The notes beneath the pieces were generated by a model, which worked only from the letters and a program-made list of their open reading frames with translations, did no database searches and was not told the DNA's origin. A stretch of DNA of 64,000 nt from Bacteroidales bacterium (GTDB lineage: Bacteria > Bacteroidota > Bacteroidia > Bacteroidales > UBA932), in the NCBI GenBank assembly GCA_020026275.1, contig JAHHQQ010000005.1:1-64000 (forward strand), in the 5' to 3' direction. Within the stretch, counting starts at the first letter, position 1, and each line of letters starts with the position of its first letter. Position numbers and translations under genes: made by a program. Shown here piece by piece: positions 16,996-26,446 of this stretch.

Positions 16996-19900
16996 ATGAT
17001 AATTATTAGAAAGAATGGTCTGGGAAAAGCGTTATGCCTTATGGTTATGGCTCTTTTGACTTCAATCTCATTGAATGCTCAGACGTTTCGGGTATCCGGT
17101 ACAGTTACTGGGCCCGCGGGAAAAGGAGAAGTTGGTGCGATGGTCTATCTCAAGGGTAGTACTCAAGTTGGAGCACTGACAGATTTGGACGGTCATTATT
17201 CTTTGGAAATTCCTTCTGCAGATGCCATGATTGTCGTATCCATGATGGGATTCAAAGAACAGGAAGTTCATGTCGCCGGTCGCTCAGTGGTTGATTTCGT
17301 CTTGGAAGAGGACTCCACTCAACTGGAGGAGGTGGTTGTCGTCGGTTATGGAACTCAGAAGAAACAGTTTGTGGTGGGCTCCGTCAGTTCCGCTTCTTCA
17401 AGAGAACTGATGAAAGCACCGGTTACCGATGTAAAAAGCATGTTGACAGGTCGTCTGGCTGGTATGACCAATATCCAGAAGACAGGTACACCAGGTGAAC
17501 AGAATACCACTACCTTGATTCGTGGTTATACTTCTTTCAACAATTCATCTCCTTTGGTAATTGTAGATGGTGTTCCGCGCAGTATGGATTTCGTGAACCC
17601 GTCTGATATAGAATCAGTATCTGTCTTGAAGGATGCGGCGACAGCCGCCATTTATGGTGTGCGTGGTGCGAACGGTGTCATTCTCATCACGACCAAATCC
17701 GGAGCTTTGGGCAAAGCGAATATTTCCTATGATGGTTCTGTGACCTTCACGACCAATACCGCCGAGCCGGACTTGTTGACAGCCGATGAATACATCTATT
17801 GGCACAACAAAGGTAGGGAACTGGATGGCCAGCCACTTTACTACACCCCGGAGAATCTGGCCAAAATGGAAGAAATGGGCATTTTGGGTGAAACCAACTG
17901 GCTGCGCGAAATCTTCAAGCCTTTCGGCCTGACACATCAGCACAATATCTCTGCTTCCGGTGGAAATGACAAAGTGAGGTACTATGCCAGCCTCGGTTAT
18001 ATGAATGAAGACGGTATTCTTAGAAACACAGGTTTTGAGCGCTACAATGTCAGAACCTCTGTCGATGCCAATCTGGCAAAGAACCTCAAATTCAACATCA
18101 ACATGTCTGCCACTCATTCCAACAGAAACTGGCCTGGCCTTCCTGTCAAGTCCCAGTCTGAGTATTCTCCTATCACACAGGCCATATTTGGTGTGCCTTG
18201 TCTGAAGAAGGAATACGATGGCCTCCCATTGGGATTCACCAACGGTACCTATACTTATAGTGGCTTGGCGGCTCTCAATTCCGGCTTCCAGAAACAAGCC
18301 AGATGGGGCGGCGAAATCTCCAGCAAACTTGAATACGATTTCGGTTCCATCGAAGTTCTCAAAGGCCTGAAAGCATCCATGTTCTTTGGTTTTGACTATT
18401 GGCATACGACTGACCGTAATCTGTTGGAGACTTACGATCTTTACAAATTTGATCCGGAAGTGATGCAGGTAACCAAGATGACAGCCCAGGGAATCAGCGA
18501 GACGAACTTCAACCGTTCTTCTTCCATGAGCTGGAACATGTTGCTTCGTCCGACTGTCACTTACGAAAGGGAATTTGCAGGAAAACACAATGTTTCCGCT
18601 CTTTTCTTGTTCGAACGTGCTTCCAGTTACGGCGAGACCATGACTGGTTACAAAAAAGGGTTCTTTGCCACTGATCCTCTTGACATCACATTGGGTACGG
18701 AACATCAGGTGCCTTATGTGACAGGCAACCACAAGCATTCAGGAATGGCCAGCTTCGCCGGTCGTATCGGTTATGCTTTTGACAAGAAATATTTGTTTGA
18801 GGCGACTCTTCGTGCGGATGGTTCCTGCAAGTTCGCTCCAGAAAACAGATGGGGGTATTTCCCGTCAGTCGCACTCGGTTGGGTGATGTCTGAAGAAGAT
18901 TGGCTCAAGAATGTGGAGCAAATCAACTTCTTGAAACTTCGTGCATCTTTCGGTATTCTCGGCAATGATGATTTGGATCCATACACTTATCTCCAGTCCT
19001 ACAAGTCAACGGGCAACGGTTTGGTATATGCATGGGATTCCACTGCCCGTCCAGCCTTCTATGCGGCCGGTTATGTTCACGAAGGATTGACGTGGTCACG
19101 TACTAACACATTCAACGTCGGTTTGGATTTCAATGCATTCCAGAATCGTTTCTCTTTTGAATTTGACTGGTTCTACAAATTCACTTCCCGAATTCTGGAG
19201 AATGAATCTGGTGGTTCCACCTATGCTCCTTCATTGGGAGGAAACAACCCGATATGGATGAACTCCGGTAAGATGGACAACCGTGGTTTTGATATGACAC
19301 TGGGCTGGACCGACGCTTTTGCAAGTGGTTGGGCCTATTCTTTCAAAGGAACTCTCGGTTGGGCAAGAAACCGTATCCTTTCCAAGAAGATTTCTGATAA
19401 CCATCCGTCCTACAGAGCTGTCTTGGGGCAGCCGATAGGATCCAAATACGGTTTCCATGCATTGGGGCTTTTCCAGACTCAGGAGCAGCTCGACAGCTAT
19501 CCGATTGCGCCTTCCGGACACATCGAATTGGGCGCACTCATGTATGAGGATATTGATGGAGACGGCAAGATTGATTCTGATCATGACTACGTGAAGATCG
19601 GTCGTTCTTCCGTTCCTGAAATGACCTTTTCCCTCAATGCTGAAGTTTCCTGGAAAGACATCAGCTTGTCAGCTCTGTTCCAGGGAGCGGCCCTCTGCAA
19701 CTATACATTGAACGGTGTCTATAATAATGGAAATACTGACGGCTCCATGTTCACCAGACAGTTCTATGGTGGCGGTAATGCCTTGAGACATTTGGTCGAA
19801 GGATCATGGAGACCGGACCAGACCGATGCGAAATATCCAAGACTCAGGGCCAGCGGCAATGCCAACAATGCCTGGTCTTCAGATTGGTGGGTAAAAGACG

Positions 19901-20121
19901 GTTCTTATCTGAGATTGAAGAACTTGCAGCTCAGCTACACGCTTCCTCGGAATTTGTTCAGAAGCGGTAAGGGAATCGATCGTCTGAGAATCTATCTTGC
20001 AGGTACCAATCTCTTTACAATCAGTGCATTCAAGTATCTGGACCCTGAAAATCCAGGCATCAACAACGGATACTATCCTCAGCAAAGGACATTCAGTGTA
20101 GGACTCAATCTTACCTTCTAA
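16996..20121 (+). CDS. SusC/RagA-family TonB-linked outer membrane transporter
   Basis: 1041 residues, typical SusC length. A signal peptide ends at LNAQ. A carboxypeptidase-D regulatory-like domain follows (FRVSGTVTGPAGKG, residues ~31-110), then the TonB-box region EEVVVVGYGTQKK and the plug domain with the family's LIRGYTSFNNSSPLVIVDG and DAATAAIYGVRGANGVILITTKSG. A 22-strand barrel follows, ending in the aromatic terminus SVGLNLTF. There is no STN secretin-like domain before the TonB box, so direct sigma/anti-sigma signalling is not indicated. It imports oligosaccharides across the outer membrane with the SusD lid encoded 13 bases downstream. Confidence 0.97.
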   Translation: MIIIRKNGLGKALCLMVMALLTSISLNAQTFRVSGTVTGPAGKGEVGAMVYLKGSTQVGALTDLDGHYSLEIPSADAMIVVSMMGFKEQEVHVAGRSVVDFVLEEDSTQLEEVVVVGYGTQKKQFVVGSVSSASSRELMKAPVTDVKSMLTGRLAGMTNIQKTGTPGEQNTTTLIRGYTSFNNSSPLVIVDGVPRSMDFVNPSDIESVSVLKDAATAAIYGVRGANGVILITTKSGALGKANISYDGSVTFTTNTAEPDLLTADEYIYWHNKGRELDGQPLYYTPENLAKMEEMGILGETNWLREIFKPFGLTHQHNISASGGNDKVRYYASLGYMNEDGILRNTGFERYNVRTSVDANLAKNLKFNINMSATHSNRNWPGLPVKSQSEYSPITQAIFGVPCLKKEYDGLPLGFTNGTYTYSGLAALNSGFQKQARWGGEISSKLEYDFGSIEVLKGLKASMFFGFDYWHTTDRNLLETYDLYKFDPEVMQVTKMTAQGISETNFNRSSSMSWNMLLRPTVTYEREFAGKHNVSALFLFERASSYGETMTGYKKGFFATDPLDITLGTEHQVPYVTGNHKHSGMASFAGRIGYAFDKKYLFEATLRADGSCKFAPENRWGYFPSVALGWVMSEEDWLKNVEQINFLKLRASFGILGNDDLDPYTYLQSYKSTGNGLVYAWDSTARPAFYAAGYVHEGLTWSRTNTFNVGLDFNAFQNRFSFEFDWFYKFTSRILENESGGSTYAPSLGGNNPIWMNSGKMDNRGFDMTLGWTDAFASGWAYSFKGTLGWARNRILSKKISDNHPSYRAVLGQPIGSKYGFHALGLFQTQEQLDSYPIAPSGHIELGALMYEDIDGDGKIDSDHDYVKIGRSSVPEMTFSLNAEVSWKDISLSALFQGAALCNYTLNGVYNNGNTDGSMFTRQFYGGGNALRHLVEGSWRPDQTDAKYPRLRASGNANNAWSSDWWVKDGSYLRLKNLQLSYTLPRNLFRSGKGIDRLRIYLAGTNLFTISAFKYLDPENPGINNGYYPQQRTFSVGLNLTF

Positions 20122-20134
20122 TTATCAGTACAAG

Positions 20135-21823
20135 ATGAAAAAATTTTTAAGATATATTGCGCTTTCTATCAGTGTCGCAGTTGGATTCGTTTCTTGCAAC
20201 AATCTCGATTTGGATCCGACTGACAGATATTCCCCTGCTGTAATTTGGGCTTCAGAGGCTTCCGTGGACACCTATGTGTTGGGCTTCTATGGCTTCATGA
20301 AGGAATCGGCAGAAATCAATGACATGAAGCAGTTCATGGATGCGTATTCTGACATCATCAAGAGCAGCTCATGGAATCAGTACAATCATTTCTATAATGT
20401 GGCGCTTCTTCAGGAGTCTGCGTTTACCGATGTCAATGCTGGTCCGATAGATTGCTGGAGTTCATGTTACAATGAAATCAAGCAAGACAATGAGTTTTTG
20501 AGAGATGCTCCCAATTATATAGAGAAGTTCGGTGAGGAATTCATCAATACCAGAATGGCGGAAATACGTCTAGTCAGAGGCTATGCCTATTTCAAATTGA
20601 TGAGAGTTTACGGCTATGATGATACTGCTGCAGATGCCAGCATCAAAAATGGTGGGGTCGTTCTGAGAACCAAGTTGGATGGTCCGGAAGAGAATGACAA
20701 GGCCCGTTCCACTTGGAATGATTCATGGGACGTGGTGATTAAAGATTTGACTTTCGCCGCCGAACATCTCCCGATAAGTTGGGCTGGTCAGAGAAGGTTT
20801 ACCAAAGCGGCTGCCTATGGTCTGCTTTCCAGAGCCGCCCTTTATGCAAAAAGATGGGACGTGGTGATTAAGGCGGCAAAAGAATGTGAGAAGGCCGGTG
20901 GTTCATTGGCTGAGAACTATGCTGACCTTTTTTCGGAGGAAAAAGGCCTCGGTCAGGCAGAGAATCTGTTGATTGTGAATTATGTCAATGCTCAGATGAC
21001 TCACTTGGGAGACAAGTTCTTCCGCCCGATCGGAGATGGCCCTTCACATAATAAAAGCACTCTGTATGGAGCATTCGGACCCACAAGTGAGCTAGTTGAC
21101 AGCTATGAGATGTCGGATGGTACGGAGTTTTCATGGGAGGCTCATGGGAACACTCCGTATGAGGGCAGGGAACCGAGATTCTATGCGACCATCATCTATA
21201 ATGGTATGCCTTGGGAAGGTCGGACGATAGAGACATTTAAAGGAGGAAAGGATGGAATTCGTCCATTCAATGATGTTGGTGCTGCCGGATCAACCGTTAC
21301 CGGATATTATTTGAAGAAGTATCTTATTGAGAATGACAATAAATGGGAAAAGAATGGCAGTTGGCATTTCGCTACGATTATCAGATATGCTGAAGTGCTT
21401 CTCAACAAGGCAGAGGCCTTGGCCGAGAAAGACTGGAATGCGAATCGTACAGAGGCTCTTGCCGATTTGAATGCTATCCGTGCCCGAGTCGGTCTTCCTT
21501 CCAAGGAGGTTTCCACATTGGAAGAGTTCCGAAAACTTCTTCACCATGAGCGTATGGTAGAGTTTGCCGGAGAGGGGCTCAGATATTGGGATATCCGCAG
21601 ATGGAAGATTGCAGAGGAGGTCATTCATGGCAAGCAGGCTCACGGCTGTGAGATTACCCGTACTTCTGAAGAAGGGGTGACACCTGCCACTTATACATAT
21701 AAGCAGATAGAGGTGGATGCTGGAAGAAAGCGTATTTTCCATGACAGCTTCTACTCCTTCTCTATCCCTATCGTAGAACGTTCAAACAACAAGCTTTTGG
21801 GACCGAACAACCCAAAATGGTAG
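20135..21823 (+). CDS. SusD/RagB-family glycan-binding lipoprotein
   Basis: 562 residues. Signal peptide with lipid Cys21 (GFVSC-NN), then a TPR-based SusD fold: N-terminal PTDRYSP region, MAEIRLVRGYAYFKLMRVYG helix, and the C-terminal RAR-GLP and LLHHERMVEFAGEGLRYWDIRRW motif near residue 480. It forms the lid over SusC and captures oligosaccharide. It is co-transcribed with SusC and followed after 6 bases by a small lipoprotein gene. Confidence 0.96.
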   Translation: MKKFLRYIALSISVAVGFVSCNNLDLDPTDRYSPAVIWASEASVDTYVLGFYGFMKESAEINDMKQFMDAYSDIIKSSSWNQYNHFYNVALLQESAFTDVNAGPIDCWSSCYNEIKQDNEFLRDAPNYIEKFGEEFINTRMAEIRLVRGYAYFKLMRVYGYDDTAADASIKNGGVVLRTKLDGPEENDKARSTWNDSWDVVIKDLTFAAEHLPISWAGQRRFTKAAAYGLLSRAALYAKRWDVVIKAAKECEKAGGSLAENYADLFSEEKGLGQAENLLIVNYVNAQMTHLGDKFFRPIGDGPSHNKSTLYGAFGPTSELVDSYEMSDGTEFSWEAHGNTPYEGREPRFYATIIYNGMPWEGRTIETFKGGKDGIRPFNDVGAAGSTVTGYYLKKYLIENDNKWEKNGSWHFATIIRYAEVLLNKAEALAEKDWNANRTEALADLNAIRARVGLPSKEVSTLEEFRKLLHHERMVEFAGEGLRYWDIRRWKIAEEVIHGKQAHGCEITRTSEEGVTPATYTYKQIEVDAGRKRIFHDSFYSFSIPIVERSNNKLLGPNNPKW

Positions 21824-21829
21824 CAGATT

Positions 21830-22267
21830 ATGAAAAAGATTTTTGAATATTTGACCGTGGCAGTTGTCGCACTGATGACTTTGGGCTGCCAGAAACCAGA
21901 CAAGGAACCTCTCCACGATGACAATACCATTCGGGAGATACAGATGTATTCCACCTCCACACCGGAAGAACTGGATGGCCTTCCATTGCCTCAGCCTGTA
22001 AGTGGAATCATCAATCAGGAAACAGGAGAAATCAGGTTCCCGATACCGTCACAATACAGACCAAGGACCAATTCTGAAGGAAAGAGGATTATCCAGTTTG
22101 ACCCGACCCGGGTGAAGTTGAGAGCGAATGTCGGATACGATGTCGAGATTACGCCGTCTTTATTTGGAATCCATGATCTCTCCGGCAATTTTGAAGTGGA
22201 GGTCCTGGCAAAGCAGACAGGAGAGAAGAAGCATTATACCCTGCATGCTTATTTCCAGAGAGATTAG
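21830..22267 (+). CDS. Small lipoprotein of the SusCD operon
   Basis: 145 residues. Lipid Cys20 (MTLGC-QKPDKEP), with acidic residues shortly after the Cys, as seen for surface-exported Bacteroidota lipoproteins. The rest is predicted beta-sandwich (IRFPIPSQYRP, VKLRANVGYDVEITPSLFG, FEVEVLAKQ), probably one Ig-like module as in SusE-type proteins or DUF5018 N-terminal domains. It lies 6 bases after SusD and 38 before the next lipoprotein gene. Its likely role is to bind glycan or join the SusCD complex; I do not recognise the exact family. Confidence 0.7.
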   Translation: MKKIFEYLTVAVVALMTLGCQKPDKEPLHDDNTIREIQMYSTSTPEELDGLPLPQPVSGIINQETGEIRFPIPSQYRPRTNSEGKRIIQFDPTRVKLRANVGYDVEITPSLFGIHDLSGNFEVEVLAKQTGEKKHYTLHAYFQRD

Positions 22268-22305
22268 AAATAAATTAAACAATTAGAAAACCATATTGAA
22301 CTATT

Positions 22306-23709
22306 ATGAAAACCAAACTTTTTTTAGCCATTTTGGCTTCCGCTGCATTGGTATCTTTTGCAGTTTCGTGTGAGAAAGAGAACGGCTCCGGAGGGGGCGA
22401 TTCTGACAAAAAAGAAGAGATGAAGAGCAAGGAGTGCAAACTGCTTTCCATTTCTCTCAAATCTGGTGATATGACCATTGAAGGCTTCGTCTATGAAGAG
22501 GATAAAGTTGCTGAGGTGACTTGCATGCCTGCTCAGAAAGAAGCATTGAAGAAAGCATCCGCAGAAGTGGCTGTTTCAGAGAAAGCAACCATCACTCCTG
22601 ATCCAAAAGAGGTAAGAGACTACACTGTAGCTGATGGGGTCAAATTCAAAGTGACAGCAGAAGACGGCAAGACTTCTCAAGAGTACACCGTAATCCTGAA
22701 GGATGCGAAAATCAAGACCGTCTGCAAAAAAGTGTGGGAAAAGACTTTCGGTGATCTTGGTATCAAACCGAATATTTCCGAGATCGGCAATGTCGGCTTC
22801 TCTGGTGACAAGTTCGTGACCAACAATTTGGAAGTCCTTGATCTTGAGGGAAAGACTGTCGGGAAATTGTGTACAGATGGCATTGTCGATAGTAAGGCTG
22901 CCGATTTCTGCCTGACCTGTGTGTCAAACGACCATGCCAATCATCTGGTCGCTTCCGTAGGCTATGCTGCCGGTGGTGAGACTTTCTCAAAGGAAATCAA
23001 GTATACACGTTATTATATTTGGGCCGATGGTTGGGACAAAGCTCCAAAGCTTCTCTATGAGAACAAAGAGGCAGAGGTGGCAAAATATTTCAGCGCATCC
23101 GGTGACCTTCTCAAACAGGGTATCCTTACTTTCATCGCAGGCCGCAGCGCTACTCAGATGCATCACTGCAATGTATTCGTAGACGGAAAGATTAATTGGA
23201 ATGCATTCAACACTCCTTATCCGGGAAATGATGGTAACTGGGGTGCAAACGTCAGTGCCGCTTCCGGTGATCCGGAAGGCTACTTCTTCATTTGTGACAG
23301 CCGTGGCAATAACTCCGGTGTAGATGTTTATTCCCGTAAAGGTATCAAAGGCAACGATGTACAGCTCAATGGCTCCCTCGTTGATGACGGTACAGTTGCA
23401 GGTGAGCACGGTGGAAAGAATCAGTATGGCAACTATTCTACTGGTTATGTACGTGCTTTTACATTGAACGGAAAAGCTTATGCGGCGGTGGTCTCTTCAG
23501 GTTGGCCAAGTACTTATTTGACTATTCAGAGTGCTGATCCGGCAGAAGAAGAGCATTATCTTCTCCGCTCCCAGGTCTGGGCCGCTGGTTCACCAAAACC
23601 ATGTGCCGCCGTTTACACCGTTTCTGGTAACGAGGTATATGTTCTCATGAGTTCACCATCCAGCGCTTCTATGATGGCACTCTTCAAGATTTCAACCGAA
23701 GTGATCTAA
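22306..23709 (+). CDS. Surface lipoprotein, DUF5018-like, probable glycan-binding protein
   Basis: 467 residues. Lipid Cys22 (FAVSC-EKENG), then a Gly/Asp/Lys linker (SGGGDSDKKEE). An Ig-like N-terminal domain follows (residues ~45-140, ending QEYTVILKD, the classic DUF5018-type end), then a ~320-residue beta-propeller-like part with repeated short strands. This is the usual position and build of the surface glycan-binding protein (SusE/SusF/SGBP role) of a utilization locus. No catalytic motif is seen. A terminator-like hairpin lies directly downstream. Confidence 0.7.
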   Translation: MKTKLFLAILASAALVSFAVSCEKENGSGGGDSDKKEEMKSKECKLLSISLKSGDMTIEGFVYEEDKVAEVTCMPAQKEALKKASAEVAVSEKATITPDPKEVRDYTVADGVKFKVTAEDGKTSQEYTVILKDAKIKTVCKKVWEKTFGDLGIKPNISEIGNVGFSGDKFVTNNLEVLDLEGKTVGKLCTDGIVDSKAADFCLTCVSNDHANHLVASVGYAAGGETFSKEIKYTRYYIWADGWDKAPKLLYENKEAEVAKYFSASGDLLKQGILTFIAGRSATQMHHCNVFVDGKINWNAFNTPYPGNDGNWGANVSAASGDPEGYFFICDSRGNNSGVDVYSRKGIKGNDVQLNGSLVDDGTVAGEHGGKNQYGNYSTGYVRAFTLNGKAYAAVVSSGWPSTYLTIQSADPAEEEHYLLRSQVWAAGSPKPCAAVYTVSGNEVYVLMSSPSSASMMALFKISTEVI

Positions 23710-23731
23710 TCATCTGAAAATAGAATGAATG

Positions 23732-23780
23732 ATAGCCTCTTAGTGGTCCGAACTCTACTTGGAGGCTATTTGATTTTTTG
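23732..23780 (+). terminator. Terminator or attenuator within the locus
   Basis: Stem ATAGCCTC / GAGGCTAT with a 22-base loop, followed by TTGATTTTTT. It sits between the SusCD-lipoprotein block and the hydrolase block, so it could lower expression of the latter relative to the transporter. Confidence 0.7.
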
Positions 23781-23787
23781 AAATGCA

Positions 23788-25053
23788 ATGAAAAAGAATT
23801 TGAAATTTACAGCTGCAGCAGTTCTGCTTTTCTCTATATTCTCATTGAATTCCTGCACTGGACAGAAGGTAAAGATTGAGAAACCGAAATATTTGTGGAT
23901 GTGTACAGAAGCTAACTTTGAACGTTTCTCATCAAAAGATTCCATTATGTTCTATCTTGACAAGGCAAAGGAAACTGGTTTCAATCATATAGTCGTGGAT
24001 GTAAAGGGGGTGGAAGGAAAAGTCATGTATGAGAGTGAAGTTTTCCCGAAACTGAAAGAAATAAACGGATTCAAATGTGATCGGGACTGGGACTATCTCC
24101 AATTCTTCATTGATGAAGCGAAAAAACGAGATATGGGGGTGACTGTATCTGCCTCTGTTTTTCCGGCAGGCAGCCAGTACCGTCATCTTGGTCCTGTATA
24201 TGAGGACGAGACTGTCAGGCAAAAGACCTGTCTGGAATATACTCCGAACGGTATGATGAAGATAGAAGATGACAACACGAAGGTGGCCGCCTTCTTGAAT
24301 CCGGCTCTTCCAGAGTGTCGGGAATATGCATTGGCTACAATCAGAGAGATTCTTGAGAAATATGATTTTGACGGTTTCTGTCTGGATTATTGCCGATATC
24401 CGGGATTTGAAAGTGATTTCTCTGAAGAGACACGTGCTCTTTTCGAAGAATATATCGGAGAAAAGGTGGAACATTTTCCAGAAGATATTTTTACGTATGC
24501 TCCTGACGGTACACGTTGTCCCGGCAAGTATTATAAGCAGTGGTGGGAGTTCCGTTCTCTGGTTATCCACGATTTCGTGAAGGACGTGAAGAAACTGATC
24601 GCCGAGGTGAAACCGTCTGTCCAGCTCGAATATTGGGCGGCCTCCTGGTTGCATGCAATCTATACCCAGGGACAGAACTGGTCTTCCAAGAATTCCACCT
24701 GGAGCAAGGAGTATGAGAATGATTGGGCGACATCAACCTATTCCAAGACAGCCTTTGCAGAACATTTGGATGTTTTCATCACGGGAACTTATCTTGAAAA
24801 AGTATGGGGATTGGATGACAATGAGTCCATTGAGTATGGTCTGATGCGAACCAATCGTGATGTGGCAGGTGCTTGCAAGGTTTATGGCTCCATCTATGCT
24901 CAGAATCGCAATCAGTTCGATGATGCGGTCTATGTCTGTCTGAGGGACACGGAAGGTTTGATGGTCTTTGACATTGTCCAGGTAATCCGTTACGGCCTTT
25001 GGGATGAGATCAAATCCGGCATCGATCGGGCAGAAACAGAAATGAACCAATAA
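23788..25053 (+). CDS. GHL10-like TIM-barrel lipoprotein 1
   Basis: 421 residues, lipid Cys23 (SLNSC-TGQK). It looks like a hypothetical glycosyl-hydrolase-like family 10 (COG1649-type) barrel: FNHIVVDVKGVEGKV (early strands), RDMGVTVSASVFPAGSQYRHLGP, and YDFDGFCLDYCRYPGFESDFS, where Asp residues at strand ends would be catalytic. KQWWEFRSLVI matches the conserved Trp/Arg region. It should act at the cell surface or periplasm on oligosaccharides; its substrate is unknown. It is about 40-45% similar by eye to the following gene. The family assignment rests on motif resemblance. Confidence 0.7.
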   Translation: MKKNLKFTAAAVLLFSIFSLNSCTGQKVKIEKPKYLWMCTEANFERFSSKDSIMFYLDKAKETGFNHIVVDVKGVEGKVMYESEVFPKLKEINGFKCDRDWDYLQFFIDEAKKRDMGVTVSASVFPAGSQYRHLGPVYEDETVRQKTCLEYTPNGMMKIEDDNTKVAAFLNPALPECREYALATIREILEKYDFDGFCLDYCRYPGFESDFSEETRALFEEYIGEKVEHFPEDIFTYAPDGTRCPGKYYKQWWEFRSLVIHDFVKDVKKLIAEVKPSVQLEYWAASWLHAIYTQGQNWSSKNSTWSKEYENDWATSTYSKTAFAEHLDVFITGTYLEKVWGLDDNESIEYGLMRTNRDVAGACKVYGSIYAQNRNQFDDAVYVCLRDTEGLMVFDIVQVIRYGLWDEIKSGIDRAETEMNQ

Positions 25054-25066
25054 ATTATAGAATTCC

Positions 25067-26401
25067 ATGAAGAAGACTTTATATTTTTTAACAGTTGCTT
25101 TGGCTTTGATTGTTTCGGCCGTTTCTTGTGAAAAATCGGGAAAATCTAAAGTGGATGGTACGGAGGACGTGACACCGGATTCAGAAGAACCGAACCCTGA
25201 GAAAACAGAACCGGAGCTGAAGGAAAAACCGGCTCTGCTGTGGATAGACGCTTCTGCCAATTTCACGAGGTTCAAATACAAGAGAGAGGTCAAGAGAACC
25301 CTGGATATGGCAAAGGAAGCCGGATTCAATGGCATCTGCCTGGATGTCAAGCCGATACAGGGACATGCTTTGTACAAGAGTGAATTTCTCAAGCCTTGCA
25401 CCAGTATGCACGGAGATGAGGTCAAGAGAGATTGGGATTATCTGCAATGTTTTCTGGATGAAGCGAAAGCCCGCAATATGACGGTGACAGTTTCTGCCAC
25501 TATGATGACTTGGGGGGCCATCGACACCAAGTTAGGGCCTGCTTATGAGGATCCGGCTCTCAAGGATGCCGCTACGATAGAATATCTGCCAGAAGTCGGT
25601 CTGCGACCTGTTACACAGAGTACGGACAACGATGTGTTCTGTTTCATGAATCCGCTCCATCCGGAGGTGAAGAAATATATCCGCAGGATGGTGACAGAAT
25701 TGGTGAAAAATTATGAATTTGACAGTTTTATCCTCGATTACTGCCGTTTCCAGAATCTGAACAGTGATTTTTCCAATCTCTCCAGAGAAGAGTTTGAGAA
25801 ATATACGGGTAAGAAGGTGGTGAATTGGCCGGAAGACATCTATCATTTCAAGCCAGGTGTCAAGAAGCAGGATTTTACACCGGGACCTCGTTTCAATGAG
25901 TGGGTGGAGTTCCGTTCCCATGTCATCCAGCAGACCGTTACCGAAATCAGTGACCTGGTCCATGAACTCAAGCCGAAAATGAAGGTAGAAGTGTGGGCGG
26001 GTCCATGGTGGCCTCTCTATGCTACGGGACAGAATTGGGCGAGTGCAAAGACAAATCGTACCGGCAGTTACTGGTGGGCAACTCCCGATTATTATAAGAC
26101 TGGTTTCGCTCACAAATTGGATGTGTTCCAAGTGGGGGCGTATGGCAGCACTTTGGAAAGCATCAACAATGATGTCTATAAGGCGCAGACCATCGTAGAA
26201 GGGGAATGTCAGGTTTATGGTACCATTTCTGCTGCTAATGGTCGTGGTTTTGACATGGATGGCGCTTGTGAATATTGTCTGGCCAACAGTGACGGCCTGA
26301 TGGTTTTCGAACTGAGCCATATTGTCAGAAATGATTTCTGGGACCAGATAAAGGTCGGCATCGCCAAAGGACAAGCCGCAGCCGCAAAAAACAAAAAATA
26401 A
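25067..26401 (+). CDS. GHL10-like TIM-barrel lipoprotein 2
   Basis: 444 residues, lipid Cys21 (SAVSC-EKSGK), then a longer charged Pro/Glu linker than its paralogue (~25-55). The same landmarks appear in the same order: FNGICLDVKPIQGHALYKSEF, RNMTVTVSATMMTWGAIDTKLGP, YEFDSFILDYCRFQNLNSDFS, NEWVEFRSHVI, WAGPWWPLYATGQNWASAK. It lies 13 bases after gene 1 and is clearly a tandem duplicate that has diverged. The second acidic residue pattern is kept, so both copies are probably active on related but different linkages (inference). Confidence 0.7.
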   Translation: MKKTLYFLTVALALIVSAVSCEKSGKSKVDGTEDVTPDSEEPNPEKTEPELKEKPALLWIDASANFTRFKYKREVKRTLDMAKEAGFNGICLDVKPIQGHALYKSEFLKPCTSMHGDEVKRDWDYLQCFLDEAKARNMTVTVSATMMTWGAIDTKLGPAYEDPALKDAATIEYLPEVGLRPVTQSTDNDVFCFMNPLHPEVKKYIRRMVTELVKNYEFDSFILDYCRFQNLNSDFSNLSREEFEKYTGKKVVNWPEDIYHFKPGVKKQDFTPGPRFNEWVEFRSHVIQQTVTEISDLVHELKPKMKVEVWAGPWWPLYATGQNWASAKTNRTGSYWWATPDYYKTGFAHKLDVFQVGAYGSTLESINNDVYKAQTIVEGECQVYGTISAANGRGFDMDGACEYCLANSDGLMVFELSHIVRNDFWDQIKVGIAKGQAAAAKNKK

Positions 26402-26446
26402 AGAAGATTTGAAAAAGATCTGGGAATGATCAGAAAACAACGAAGA

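Noticed and set aside
17614..18738. A 374-codon minus-strand frame
   Set aside because: Antisense to SusC and without any recognisable motif.
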